From Chloroflexota bacterium (GTDB lineage: Bacteria; Chloroflexota; Dehalococcoidia; Lucifugimonadales; UBA3495), in the NCBI GenBank assembly GCA_028875055.1, contig JAPPGG010000030.1:1-40739 (forward strand): DNA of 40,739 nt, written 5' to 3'. Below the pieces are notes generated by a model, which was given only the letters and a program-made list of their open reading frames with translations, had not been told where the DNA came from and searched no databases. The translations under genes were made by a program, and so were the position numbers. Position 1 is the stretch's first letter. Each line of letters opens with the position of its first letter. This document shows positions 33,846 to 40,739 of the stretch, piece by piece.

Positions 33846-35234
33846 CTACAGCAGCCGGTCCATCGCGGGCGGTTCCGGCGGACGGCGTCGTCCCCGGCGC
33901 GCGGGCCTGGCCTGCGGCGCCGGCTCCGCTCCCTCGGACGTACCCTTGCCCGGAGCCGGAGCAGAGGAAGACTCAGGTCCAGCAACCGCAGGTGGCCTGG
34001 GGATATCGACGGGGGTGGCCGGATCAGCGGCCGCGAGCGCGCCATCCCCAGCCGTGGCAGGAAAGACCCCGTCGGACACGGTGATCGTAAGGGAGTCGCC
34101 GTTATTGACCTGTGCCGCCCCGGAAACAACCTGTCCGGTCCCCCTGTGCTGCACCACGGCAAAGCCCCGGCGCAGGGTGGCGGCCGGATCCAGGGTGCGC
34201 AGCCGGCTTTCGAAGCTGTTCACCTCCAGCCTGCTCACATTGAGACGGCTCTGCAGGTTGGTTCCAAGGACATCGGCCAGGTCGTCCACCTGCCGTTTCA
34301 GGTGGTCCAGGTCGGGCAGTCCGGACTCCAGCCTCCGGGAAAGGCTGGACACCTCCTGCTTGCTGGCATCTACTGCCCGGATGGCGCTGCGGTGGGCCCG
34401 TTCGGTCCAGGCCTGAACGGTCTGCAGCAGGATTGACCCGTCGGGGACCACCAGTTCCGCGGCCGCTGAAGGGGTGGGAGCGCGCCGGTCCGCAACGTAG
34501 TCGGCGATGGTGAAGTCCGTCTCGTGGCCTACTCCGCTGACCACCGGAATGCGGTTCCGGAAGATGGCGCGGGCCACAATCTCCTCGTTGAAGGGCCACA
34601 GGTCTTCCAGCGAGCCCCCGCCCCGGGCCACGATGATCACATCCGCGCTGCCGTCCGAGTCCAGCAGATCCAGGGCCCCGGCGATCTGGGGCGCGGCCTC
34701 CAGACCCTGTACCTGGGTGGGAGACAGCAACAAACGCGCCAGGGGATACCGGCGCCGGACCACGTTCTGGATGTCCTGCCACGCCGCTCCCGTGGGAGAT
34801 GTAACGACGCCGACCACTTCGGGGAACTGGGGCAGCGGCCGCTTGCGAGATTCTTCGAAGAGGCCTTCCTGGCCCAGTCGCATCTTGAGGCGTTCCAGTT
34901 CCTGGGCCAGCGCTCCCTCGCCTTCGGGCAGCACCCGGTCCACCATGAAGTCGGTGGAGCCCCGGGGCTCGTAGAAGCTCATTCGCCCGTGGGCGCGGAC
35001 GGACTTGCCATTCTCCAGCATCCCCGCCCCGCCCTGGCCGCGAAACAGTACGCAATTCAGCGAGGCTGAGCTGTCCTTGAGGGTGAAGTAGGAGTGACCC
35101 GAGGAAGAGGCCCGGAGGTTGGAGACCTCTCCCACAATCCACAGGTCGGAGAGAAAGGGGTGGCTCTCCAGCATCTCCCGCAGGTGGACAGCCACCTGGC
35201 TGACGGTAAGGACTGCCTGCTGCGGGAGTGTCAA
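33846..35234 (-). CDS. xseA: Exodeoxyribonuclease VII large subunit
   Basis: The N-terminal OB-fold part has LTVSQVAVHLREMLESHPFL, WIVGEVSNLR, then HSYFTLKD. The catalytic domain has PEVVGVVTSPTGAAWQDI, VIIVARGGGSLEDLWPFNEE and VVSGVGHETDFTIADYVADRRAPTPSAAAEL. All are hallmarks of XseA. The C-terminal coiled-coil region is present. It is followed by an unusual Pro/Ala-rich tail of about 65 residues, ending in a basic segment (RRGRRRPPEP). The start appears to be TTG 35234, only four bases after the efp stop, which suggests translational coupling. The small subunit gene xseB is 2.3 kb away on the other strand. Confidence 0.92.
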   Translation of the reverse strand: MTLPQQAVLTVSQVAVHLREMLESHPFLSDLWIVGEVSNLRASSSGHSYFTLKDSSASLNCVLFRGQGGAGMLENGKSVRAHGRMSFYEPRGSTDFMVDRVLPEGEGALAQELERLKMRLGQEGLFEESRKRPLPQFPEVVGVVTSPTGAAWQDIQNVVRRRYPLARLLLSPTQVQGLEAAPQIAGALDLLDSDGSADVIIVARGGGSLEDLWPFNEEIVARAIFRNRIPVVSGVGHETDFTIADYVADRRAPTPSAAAELVVPDGSILLQTVQAWTERAHRSAIRAVDASKQEVSSLSRRLESGLPDLDHLKRQVDDLADVLGTNLQSRLNVSRLEVNSFESRLRTLDPAATLRRGFAVVQHRGTGQVVSGAAQVNNGDSLTITVSDGVFPATAGDGALAAADPATPVDIPRPPAVAGPESSSAPAPGKGTSEGAEPAPQARPARRGRRRPPEPPAMDRLL

Positions 35235-35238
35235 AACG

Positions 35239-35805
35239 CTAGCTTACTCGTTCGGTGTACTGCCCCGTGCGGGTGTCCACCTTTACGACAGTGCCTGGGG
35301 TAATGAACATGGGGACGTTGATGCGCAGGCCGGTTTCCAGGGTAGCCGGTTTGTTCCCGCCCTGGGCGGTGTCGCCCCGAAACGCCGGCGGAGTATCCTT
35401 AACCTCCAGTTCAACGTGGGTGGGCAGGTTCATGTTAATAGGAGACCCCTTGTAGAAGACCATCTCGGCTATCATGTTCTCTTTCAGGTAGTTCAGGGAG
35501 TCCCCCAGCTGTTCCCTGGTAAGCTCGTACTGGTCGAAGGTCTCCTGGTCCAGAAAGTAGAAGTAGTTGCCATCGGTGTACAGGTACTGGGTCTCGCGGT
35601 TGTCGATCTCAGCCACGGTAAAGTCGGTGTCGTAGCGCTGGAAAGTGCGCTCCACCACGGCGCCCGAAAGCAGGTTCTTCATCTTGATGCGGGTAACGGG
35701 GGCCCGCTGCTGCATCTTGTGCCGCTCATAGTCCATCACCTGCCAGGGCTGGCCATCCAGCTCAATTACCATATTGCGGCTAAGGTCGCCAAAGTTAATG
35801 CTCAT
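35239..35805 (-). CDS. efp: Translation elongation factor P
   Basis: The 188-residue length and three-domain pattern fit EF-P, which helps ribosomes through polyproline stretches. The first domain reads INFGDLSRNMVIELDGQPW. The middle has QYLYTDGNYFYFLDQETFDQ, and the end RINVPMFITPGTVVKVDTRTG is the EF-P family signature. In the loop that reaches the peptidyl-transferase centre the sequence is ERHKMQQRAPV. Without gaps, E. coli Lys34 aligns with Gln33, so the position modified by EpmA, EarP or YmfI-type systems is a glutamine. GGGAG lies seven bases before the ATG. Pro-rich linkers in the surface proteins of this window may depend on it. Confidence 0.93.
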   Translation of the reverse strand: MSINFGDLSRNMVIELDGQPWQVMDYERHKMQQRAPVTRIKMKNLLSGAVVERTFQRYDTDFTVAEIDNRETQYLYTDGNYFYFLDQETFDQYELTREQLGDSLNYLKENMIAEMVFYKGSPINMNLPTHVELEVKDTPPAFRGDTAQGGNKPATLETGLRINVPMFITPGTVVKVDTRTGQYTERVS

Positions 35806-35842
35806 TGTTGTTCTCCCGATCTGGTCTATTGAAACTCTACTG

Positions 35843-36349
35843 TTAGACGACCCCGTTGTCTAACAAGGCGAAAAGTTTGGTTCCGGAGTCCTGCCTCACC
35901 TTACGCTGATTTTGAAGGCGCATCAGCACTGTGTAAGTCAGATAATTTCTGTAAGAACCCCGGAACTCCGAAGTAAGCCCGAGCCGATTGGCGATTTCCA
36001 CGTTTTTCAGCCCAGCAGGGTTGTCGGAAAGCAGATTCAGGATAGCCGATTCTATATTCGCCAAGCCTGTCTGCGCTGCTTCTATTCCCGGGGCATCCCC
36101 ATTACGGCTGAAGAAAAGCTTACTGTCCTCGTCGCGGCTGACCAAGCCCCGGGATTCCAGGCTTCCCAAGGTCCCATGAGTTATGTGGTTCTTGTATTTG
36201 CCACTGAACTCAAAGCTCAGGCCCAGGGCCCGGGCAATGTCCACATTTCTCAAGCCCTGGGGGTTGGCGTCCAGCAACCGCAGTATAGCTTCTTCAATCT
36301 GACTGAGGCCTGCTTGGGCTAGTTCATGCGGGTCGCTATCCGCTACCAT
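35843..36349 (-). CDS. Protein with two tandem winged-helix domains
   Basis: The 168-residue protein is an internal duplication. Both halves (about 14-75 and 93-155) share GLxxIExAILxLL, NPxGLxNVxIAxxLGL, EFxGxYxNxxT and KLF, a compact helix-turn-helix followed by a wing. It should bind DNA as a small regulator or accessory factor; no further domain is present. The start overlaps the end of the zinc-ribbon gene by seven bases. It lies 37 bases upstream of efp. It is the last of four small genes that sit between pepQ and efp. Confidence 0.65.
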   Translation of the reverse strand: MVADSDPHELAQAGLSQIEEAILRLLDANPQGLRNVDIARALGLSFEFSGKYKNHITHGTLGSLESRGLVSRDEDSKLFFSRNGDAPGIEAAQTGLANIESAILNLLSDNPAGLKNVEIANRLGLTSEFRGSYRNYLTYTVLMRLQNQRKVRQDSGTKLFALLDNGVV

Positions 36350-36573
36350 TTTACAGATTCCGGGTGGGCGATTTTCATGTGTTCAAGGATACAATCGCTG
36401 CAGGTAATCTCATCACATTCGATGCAAGCCTCGTTGCAGCCGTCACATTTTTGCTTTTCACACATTGGGCAGAAGTAATCATACCTGGGGTCAAGTTTCC
36501 GGCCGCAACTGTAGCAGTCCCAGATGATTTCGTACTCGGCCTCAAGCTCTTCCCACGTTAGTTCCGGCCTCAA
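36343..36573 (-). CDS. Small Cys-rich zinc-binding protein
   Basis: The 76-residue protein has five CxxC pairs: CYSC, CPMC, CDGC, CIEC and CSDC. A C-terminal His-containing helix (ILEHMKIAHPE) follows. This is enough for two to three zinc sites of ribbon or treble-clef type. I do not recognise the family. The gene starts 49 bases after the HEPN-like gene ends and overlaps the winged-helix gene by seven bases, so the cassette is one transcription unit. Confidence 0.65.
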   Translation of the reverse strand: MRPELTWEELEAEYEIIWDCYSCGRKLDPRYDYFCPMCEKQKCDGCNEACIECDEITCSDCILEHMKIAHPESVKW

Positions 36574-36622
36574 TTTCTTATCTCCTTCGCATCCGGAATT
36601 ATACCTGCAATCGTCTGGGCTG

Positions 36623-37105
36623 CTAAATCCGCTGGCGGAACAGGACGTGGATGGCGAAGGCGCGGCGCTGTTCCCGATCTGAGCTGTTAAAGTCCTCTAT
36701 AATCGTTTCAACTCTGCCAATGAAATCTGTGACATCGGAGGCAGAAAATGTTGCGAAAGGATCATAGTCAGCTTCCTGACGCTGCTTTTGAGCCTCTAGG
36801 AACAGGATACCAAAAGCCTGTATCTCCAATGGAAACAGCCGCATTGCATCCAGAGAGTTGCACTGGTTTCGCGCCAAGCCGTGATCCAGTGCTCGGTACG
36901 CTCGATGCCACGCCTGCTGTTGTCGCTGAATTTCTGAACTGCCTGCTAGACAATCGGCACAGCACCGTGCCAAGGTGTGAAACAGGGCATAGTAACTGGC
37001 ACTGACTGATCGGCGCAATTCGGTCTGACAGGTCGTTCTCGATTGGTTGTCCAAAGCACCTGACGCCAAGAGCCTAGCAATTCTGAGCAAATCACTTGGG
37101 TCCAT
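36623..37105 (-). CDS. HEPN-like protein, possible RNase toxin
   Basis: The 160-residue all-helical protein contains RRSVSASYYALFHTLARC, a helix typical of HEPN-domain proteins. It also contains R68-AYRALD-H75, an Rx6H motif of the kind that forms the RNase site in HEPN toxins. It overlaps the upstream gene by 14 bases, the usual arrangement of a toxin-antitoxin or similar pair. The assignment rests on pattern only. A noncatalytic HEPN role is equally possible. Confidence 0.6.
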   Translation of the reverse strand: MDPSDLLRIARLLASGALDNQSRTTCQTELRRSVSASYYALFHTLARCCADCLAGSSEIQRQQQAWHRAYRALDHGLARNQCNSLDAMRLFPLEIQAFGILFLEAQKQRQEADYDPFATFSASDVTDFIGRVETIIEDFNSSDREQRRAFAIHVLFRQRI

Positions 37106-37433
37106 ATGCCTTGGGGTGCTTGCCGTGGAAGACCTCCTCCCACTCGTTCTTCACCACGTAGTGAAAGACAGGACTATTGAAGATACCCATCCGCTCGAGC
37201 TCTTCCCACATTCGAATGCCCAGGTGCGCAGTCCAGCGAGGGTCTAAATTCTTCTGGTCCCCGTCAAACACTATGTAAGTATCCAGGTACGCGTCGCCAT
37301 AGTTGTCAATAGCAGATTCAACCTCAATGGGATCGAATACGAACTTGCCCTCGTATCGCTCTTCCAGCGCCTGCCGCAACAGACTAGCGAAGTGGTCTGC
37401 GGTTTCCCTGCTTATAATTTTCTTTCCTTGCAT
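37092..37433 (-). CDS. Small partner protein of the HEPN-like gene
   Basis: The 113-residue protein has the core FVFDPIEVESAIDNYGDAYL and DTYIVFDGDQKNLDPRWTAH. It ends with FHYVVKNEWEEVF. I recall similar proteins next to HEPN-like genes, but I know of no assigned function. It has no GSxxD motif, so it is not an obvious MNT-type nucleotidyltransferase. ATG 37433 with GGGGGAG a few bases upstream is the preferred start; the frame opens with GTG at 37439. It is the first gene of the four-gene cassette after pepQ. Confidence 0.6.
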   Translation of the reverse strand: MQGKKIISRETADHFASLLRQALEERYEGKFVFDPIEVESAIDNYGDAYLDTYIVFDGDQKNLDPRWTAHLGIRMWEELERMGIFNSPVFHYVVKNEWEEVFHGKHPKAYGPK

Positions 37434-37487
37434 GGTCACTCCCCCGTACTGCGGGAGATCGTGCTTAATGTCCAGTTATGCCGCCCG

Positions 37488-38555
37488 CTACTTCCCAGCC
37501 TTGCTCAACGCCTTAGTCCCCTCCTCCCCCAGAACGACGATGTCTTCGATGCGGACGCCGCCCCAGCCGGGGAGGTAGATGCCGGGTTCTATGGTGAAGA
37601 CCATGCCAGGCTCCAGGACGTTTTCGGCGCGGGGGCCTACCCGTGGGTTTTCGTGGACGGCGAGGCCCACCCCGTGGCCCAGGCTGTGGCCGAAGTTGTC
37701 GCCGTAACCGGCTTCCGCAATGATATCGCGGGACAGGGCATCGCATTCTTCGCCCGTGAGGCCGGGACGGACGGTGTTGATGGCGGTAAGCTGCGCGCCG
37801 AGGACGATGTTATAGATCCTGTGGAACATCTCGTCGGGCTCACCCACCACCACGGTGCGGGTGAGGTCACTGCAGTAACCGCCAACCCGGGCTCCCATGT
37901 CAATGACGATGGGTTCTCCTGCCTGTATGGCCCTGTCGCTGGGCCGGTGATGGGCCATGGCCCCGTTGGGTCCCGCCGCCACAATGGTGTTGAAGCTGAT
38001 GCTGTCGGCGCCAAACTGGCGCATGGCCGCTTCCATCTTCCAGGCCACTTCTTTCTCGGTCATTCCGGCCTCGATGGTGGGACACACCTGCTCCATGGCC
38101 CGGTCGGAGGCGTCGATGGCTTTCTGCAGCTGGGCCAGTTCCTCTTTGTCCTTGAAGGCCCGAAGCTCATCGGTGATGCCGGTGGTGGCAATCAGGGAAG
38201 TTTCCCCCAGTTCCTCTTCATCCCTGATGGCATCCAGCGTCCGATTGTAGGAGGCGACGGTCATGTTGTCGCTTTCGAAGCCCACGCGCCTTACGCCCGT
38301 CTCTTTCAGGGCATCCAGCAGCCAGCCCAGGCCGGCCTTCATCCGGACGACTTCAAAGTGGGGAGACTGGCTGCCCGCCTGCTCCGTGTACCTGGAATCC
38401 GTGAAGAGAAACTGTCGCTGGGGAGTGACCAGAAGATAACCGGCGGAACCGGTAAAGCCCGAAAGGTAGCGCCGGTTTTCGGGGTTTGAGACCAGGAGGG
38501 CGTCCAGTTCCCGTTCCGACAATTGGGCTGCCAGTTGGGCTACGCGTTCATTCAT
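37488..38555 (-). CDS. pepQ: Xaa-Pro dipeptidase/aminopeptidase (M24B)
   Basis: The 355-residue protein has a creatinase-like N-terminal domain (LDALLVSNPENRRYLSGFTGSAG) and a pita-bread catalytic domain. The dinuclear metal ligands are visible: two Asp in VIDMGARVGGYCSDLTRTV, His in GHSLGHGVGLAVHE, Glu in FTIEPG and Glu in VRIEDIVVL. It removes or cleaves N-terminal residues before proline in the cytoplasm. The start is ATG 38555. It overlaps the aroQ stop as ATGA (38552-38555); the frame remains open further upstream only by chance. The aroQ-pepQ-efp order is conserved in many bacteria. Confidence 0.9.
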   Translation of the reverse strand: MNERVAQLAAQLSERELDALLVSNPENRRYLSGFTGSAGYLLVTPQRQFLFTDSRYTEQAGSQSPHFEVVRMKAGLGWLLDALKETGVRRVGFESDNMTVASYNRTLDAIRDEEELGETSLIATTGITDELRAFKDKEELAQLQKAIDASDRAMEQVCPTIEAGMTEKEVAWKMEAAMRQFGADSISFNTIVAAGPNGAMAHHRPSDRAIQAGEPIVIDMGARVGGYCSDLTRTVVVGEPDEMFHRIYNIVLGAQLTAINTVRPGLTGEECDALSRDIIAEAGYGDNFGHSLGHGVGLAVHENPRVGPRAENVLEPGMVFTIEPGIYLPGWGGVRIEDIVVLGEEGTKALSKAGK

Positions 38556-39001
38556 AATGAACTTTCTTCTTCGATGATTCCGGCAATGATTTCTAAAGCC
38601 GAAGTATAGCTTCTCCAGCCAAAGCCTGCAATTTGGCCGCGGGCTATGTCCGCTACTACAGAGTGACTCCGCCATTCCTCTCTAGCGTGGATGTTGCCCA
38701 GGTGCACCTCGATCACCGGAACCACCGCATCGATCAGGGCGTCCTTGAGCGAATAGCCGTAGTGGGTCAGCGCCCCGGGGTTTATTACGATGCCTTCGAT
38801 GTTGCCCCAGCTTTCCTGGATGCGGTCTATCAGCTCCCCTTCCAGGTTTGACTGGTAAAAGGTCACTTCCACCCCAAGGGATTCGGCTCTTTCTGAAATG
38901 AGGTCGTTGATCTCGCCAAGGGTCATGCTGCCGTAAATCGTGGGGTTGCGACGTCCCAGCACGTTGATGTTGGGGCCGTTAAGGACCAGTATGCGCGTCA
39001 T
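38552..39001 (-). CDS. aroQ: Type II 3-dehydroquinate dehydratase
   Basis: The 149-residue protein has all signatures of the dodecameric type II enzyme of the shikimate pathway: ILVLNGPNINVLGRRNPTIYG with R18 and the catalytic Tyr23, YQSNLEGELID, INPGALTHYGYSLKDAL, and IEVHLGNIHAREEWR with the catalytic His99. The usual Glu after the loop Arg (RREP) is Asn here, a small deviation. It converts 3-dehydroquinate to 3-dehydroshikimate. Its stop overlaps the pepQ start by four bases, so it heads the operon. Confidence 0.93.
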   Translation of the reverse strand: MTRILVLNGPNINVLGRRNPTIYGSMTLGEINDLISERAESLGVEVTFYQSNLEGELIDRIQESWGNIEGIVINPGALTHYGYSLKDALIDAVVPVIEVHLGNIHAREEWRSHSVVADIARGQIAGFGWRSYTSALEIIAGIIEEESSL

Positions 39002-39098
39002 AGGGCGTGTGTTTCCTCTTCAAAATTCCAGGGGCATTCCCATTGATTTAGTTGACCGCGGAGCATGCAAGGGGAGTCTTGTTACGCAAGGTAATGAC

Positions 39099-39569
39099 AT
39101 GCCGCATTCAGAGTATATACTAAGGAAACAACTACACGAAGCGAGGTGCGACTGGGTCCAATTCAAAGAGGTTCTGGCGGCGAAAGGACCCACCCAACCT
39201 ATGCTTACCCACGAACATGTGCAGACCGCCCAGGAATTCCTGGAGAAGGCGGAAGCTGAATTTGAGGCGGGCGACATTCTCCAGGGTTCGGAAAAGCTCT
39301 GGGGCGCGGCAACCCACGCCATTATGGCCAACGCTCAGCTCCGAGGCTGGAATTTCGGCAGCCACAAGGCCATGGGAGAGGCCGTGGACCGGCTGGCAGA
39401 AGAATATGCGGATGAATCCCTTGAATCGGGATTCGCTGCGGCCGAAAAATGCCACGCCAACTACTACCACGACTTCATGGAAGACTATGAACTGGTGAGA
39501 GCGAGGGCCATAGTCCCCCGTTTTGTTAACCGGCTCCTGGCTCTGTTGCCTAGTGATAATGGCGTTTGA
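39099..39569 (+). CDS. PaREP1/HEPN-like family protein
   Basis: The 156-residue helical protein has the pattern FLEKAEAEFEAGDILQGSEK, LWGAATHAIMANAQLRGWNF, then a C-terminal helix with YYHDFMEDYEL. This fits the PaREP1-type family first noticed in archaea, which is related to HEPN-like helical proteins and has no proven function. AAGG precedes ATG 39099 by about eight bases. The longer frame from 38940 overlaps aroQ and has no similarity. It is divergent from aroQ and ends before a strong bidirectional terminator. Confidence 0.65.
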   Translation: MPHSEYILRKQLHEARCDWVQFKEVLAAKGPTQPMLTHEHVQTAQEFLEKAEAEFEAGDILQGSEKLWGAATHAIMANAQLRGWNFGSHKAMGEAVDRLAEEYADESLESGFAAAEKCHANYYHDFMEDYELVRARAIVPRFVNRLLALLPSDNGV

Positions 39570-39623
39570 GGCTGGAGACAGCCTGGCTTCCTGGTGAAGC
39601 AGCGGCCACGAAAAACCAGGTAG

Positions 39624-39654
39624 AAGGGCCCGGGGATTCAATCTCCGGGCCCTT
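39624..39654. terminator. Strong bidirectional terminator
   Basis: A 13-base stem, AAGGGCCCGGGGA with TCTCCGGGCCCTT, has one G-T pair and a TTCAA loop. It is flanked by TCGCCTT on one side and by an AAAAACC stretch (read as U-rich on the minus strand) on the other. It lies between convergent genes. Confidence 0.8.
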
Positions 39655-39687
39655 CGCCTTCCGGGTAAAGCTCCTTCCTTGAATTTC

Positions 39688-40719
39688 CTACGGGCTGTAA
39701 CCCGAGTCCCTGGGCTTCTCCGGTTCCATTGGAATGTACTGAGTCATGTGGTCCAGCAGGAAGGTAAAGTCGTCGAACGCAGCCAGGTGACCCAGGTCCG
39801 GCTCCAGCATCCCCACCTTCTCACTCAGGGCCCACAGCTCATTGTCGAGGTTCCAGTAGTCTCCATGCCCGGGATACGGCAGTGCGCTGTAGCGGTCCGC
39901 GGTCAAGGCAACCAGGGTTCCCAGCTTCAGGAGCGGGTCTCCCACTGCGTCAAATTCCTGTCGCCAGTGTCCGGCGACGCTGGCGTACTGCTCCCGCGAC
40001 CGGCCCGTATCGGGCTCGACCCAGCGCAGCTCAATGTCGCCCAACTTAACGGTACTGGCCTGCCGCCGGTCCGCCTGGCCGGTCAACTCCAGCTCATAAA
40101 AGACCGTAGTCGCCGCGCCCGAGGGTATTTCCGCAAACTCCTTCCGGTTCTGGGTAAAGTACTCATCGGGCGTAACCCGGTTCTCGTAACCCACGATCCG
40201 CCACGAATGGACCAGGTCGGGATTCCAGGTAACCTGGGCTCGAGTCTGGTCGGCGAAAGGCACGGCCAGGTTGAGCCAGTTTTCCCGTGTGAAGGTCTGC
40301 TGGGCCTGTTTAACGTCGTCCAGGTAACGGTACCAGCCGTTGCCGTGCTGGGCCAGCTGTTCCAGCAGGTAGTCGTTGTAGTTGGCGATTCCCACACCGA
40401 TGGTTATCAGGCGGATGGGATTCGTCCGGTTGTAGTCTCCCGCTGATTCCAGAATGCCAAAGGGATTGGTGGCGTCCACATTGGCAACCCCGTCAGACAT
40501 AAGAACAACGTAATTATAGGCTTCGGAGCGCTGCCTCCTGGCCTGGTCCGCCAGTTTCATCCCCAGGTCCAGGCCCGCCTGCACGTTGGTGGCGCCGTTG
40601 GGCTTCAGCCGCTGAATGGACCGGCGAACCTCCCGGTCATCGGGGTTAGAGTGTTCAACCGTCAGATTCCGGATAACCGTATCGGTGGGTTCTGTTGCAT
40701 TGTGCTGGGTAGGATTATA
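39688..40719 (-). CDS. VWA-domain protein of the YfbK type, 5' end damaged or cut
   Basis: The readable part contains the second half of a von Willebrand A domain (LKPNGATNVQAGLDLG, VVLMSDGVANVD, RLITIGVGI). The YfbK-like C-terminal region follows (VTWNPDLVHSWRIVGYENRV, then EYFTQNRKEFAEIPSGAATTVFYEL). Similarity in the same frame reaches back beyond the GTG at 40584 to about EPTDTV near 40695. An in-frame TAG lies at 40720-40722, and the MIDAS DxSxS part is missing. Only 17 bases remain to the window edge, so a contig-end artefact, a recombination joint or a true deletion cannot be told apart. The protein is normally a surface-exposed or periplasmic metal-dependent binding protein. Confidence 0.7.
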   Translation of the reverse strand, partial: YNPTQHNATEPTDTVIRNLTVEHSNPDDREVRRSIQRLKPNGATNVQAGLDLGMKLADQARRQRSEAYNYVVLMSDGVANVDATNPFGILESAGDYNRTNPIRLITIGVGIANYNDYLLEQLAQHGNGWYRYLDDVKQAQQTFTRENWLNLAVPFADQTRAQVTWNPDLVHSWRIVGYENRVTPDEYFTQNRKEFAEIPSGAATTVFYELELTGQADRRQASTVKLGDIELRWVEPDTGRSREQYASVAGHWRQEFDAVGDPLLKLGTLVALTADRYSALPYPGHGDYWNLDNELWALSEKVGMLEPDLGHLAAFDDFTFLLDHMTQYIPMEPEKPRDSGYSP

Positions 40720-40739
40720 CTATAGGGCCTATGAGCCAT

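Noticed and set aside
37092-37433. MNT-type nucleotidyltransferase antitoxin as partner of the HEPN-like protein
   Set aside because: The GSxxD motif of that family is missing, so the pair cannot be called a classic HEPN-MNT system.
1-40739. CRISPR arrays, rRNA or tRNA genes, phage structural genes
   Set aside because: None visible: no regularly spaced direct repeats, no rRNA or tRNA signatures, no head or tail proteins.

Overview
The window looks like chromosomal DNA of a GC-rich, uncultivated bacterium. It is most probably a member of the Chloroflexota (SAR202 or Dehalococcoidia-like). This is inference from gene content: a luciferase-like flavin monooxygenase, several amidohydrolases and amidases, PaREP1-type and clan AA aspartic protease small genes, and an aroQ-pepQ-efp-xseA gene order. 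No rRNA, tRNA or CRISPR array was seen.

Region 1 (about 290-15810, plus strand) holds six large genes for exported or membrane-anchored proteins. Four combine a 35-36 residue helical repeat with the signature PWxxDG, a gluzincin-type HExxH metalloprotease core and, in three cases, plant-type leucine-rich repeats (LRRs). One is a small membrane-anchored LRR protein and one is an unrecognised lipoprotein. The domains are shuffled between the paralogues: the last gene has the LRRs in front and the protease behind. This is the most original part of the window.

Region 2 (15880-19930) is a scar-rich stretch. It has an ISAs1-family insertion sequence with a transposase broken by two frame changes, a possible small structured RNA with its own promoter and terminator, a TPR protein, and a remnant of a DNA methyltransferase.

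Region 3 (19890-30860) is a metabolic accessory region. It contains a FrnE/DsbA-like oxidoreductase whose first redox cysteine is encoded by TGA, with a SECIS-like hairpin at the right distance, so it is a probable selenoprotein hidden from ordinary ORF calling. It also has two metal-dependent amidohydrolases, an amidase with a small partner protein, a flavin-dependent monooxygenase, a sterol C-24 methyltransferase homologue and two MFS exporters.

Region 4 (31180-40739) holds housekeeping genes and small accessory modules. These are xseB, a formyltransferase, a two-gene pair with a retropepsin-like protease, and a minus-strand run aroQ - pepQ - [four small genes] - efp - xseA. The four small genes (partner protein, HEPN-like protein, zinc-ribbon protein, tandem winged-helix protein) interrupt an otherwise conserved gene order and look like an inserted toxin-antitoxin or defence-type cassette. 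A PaREP1-like gene and a VWA-domain gene with a damaged 5' end close the window.
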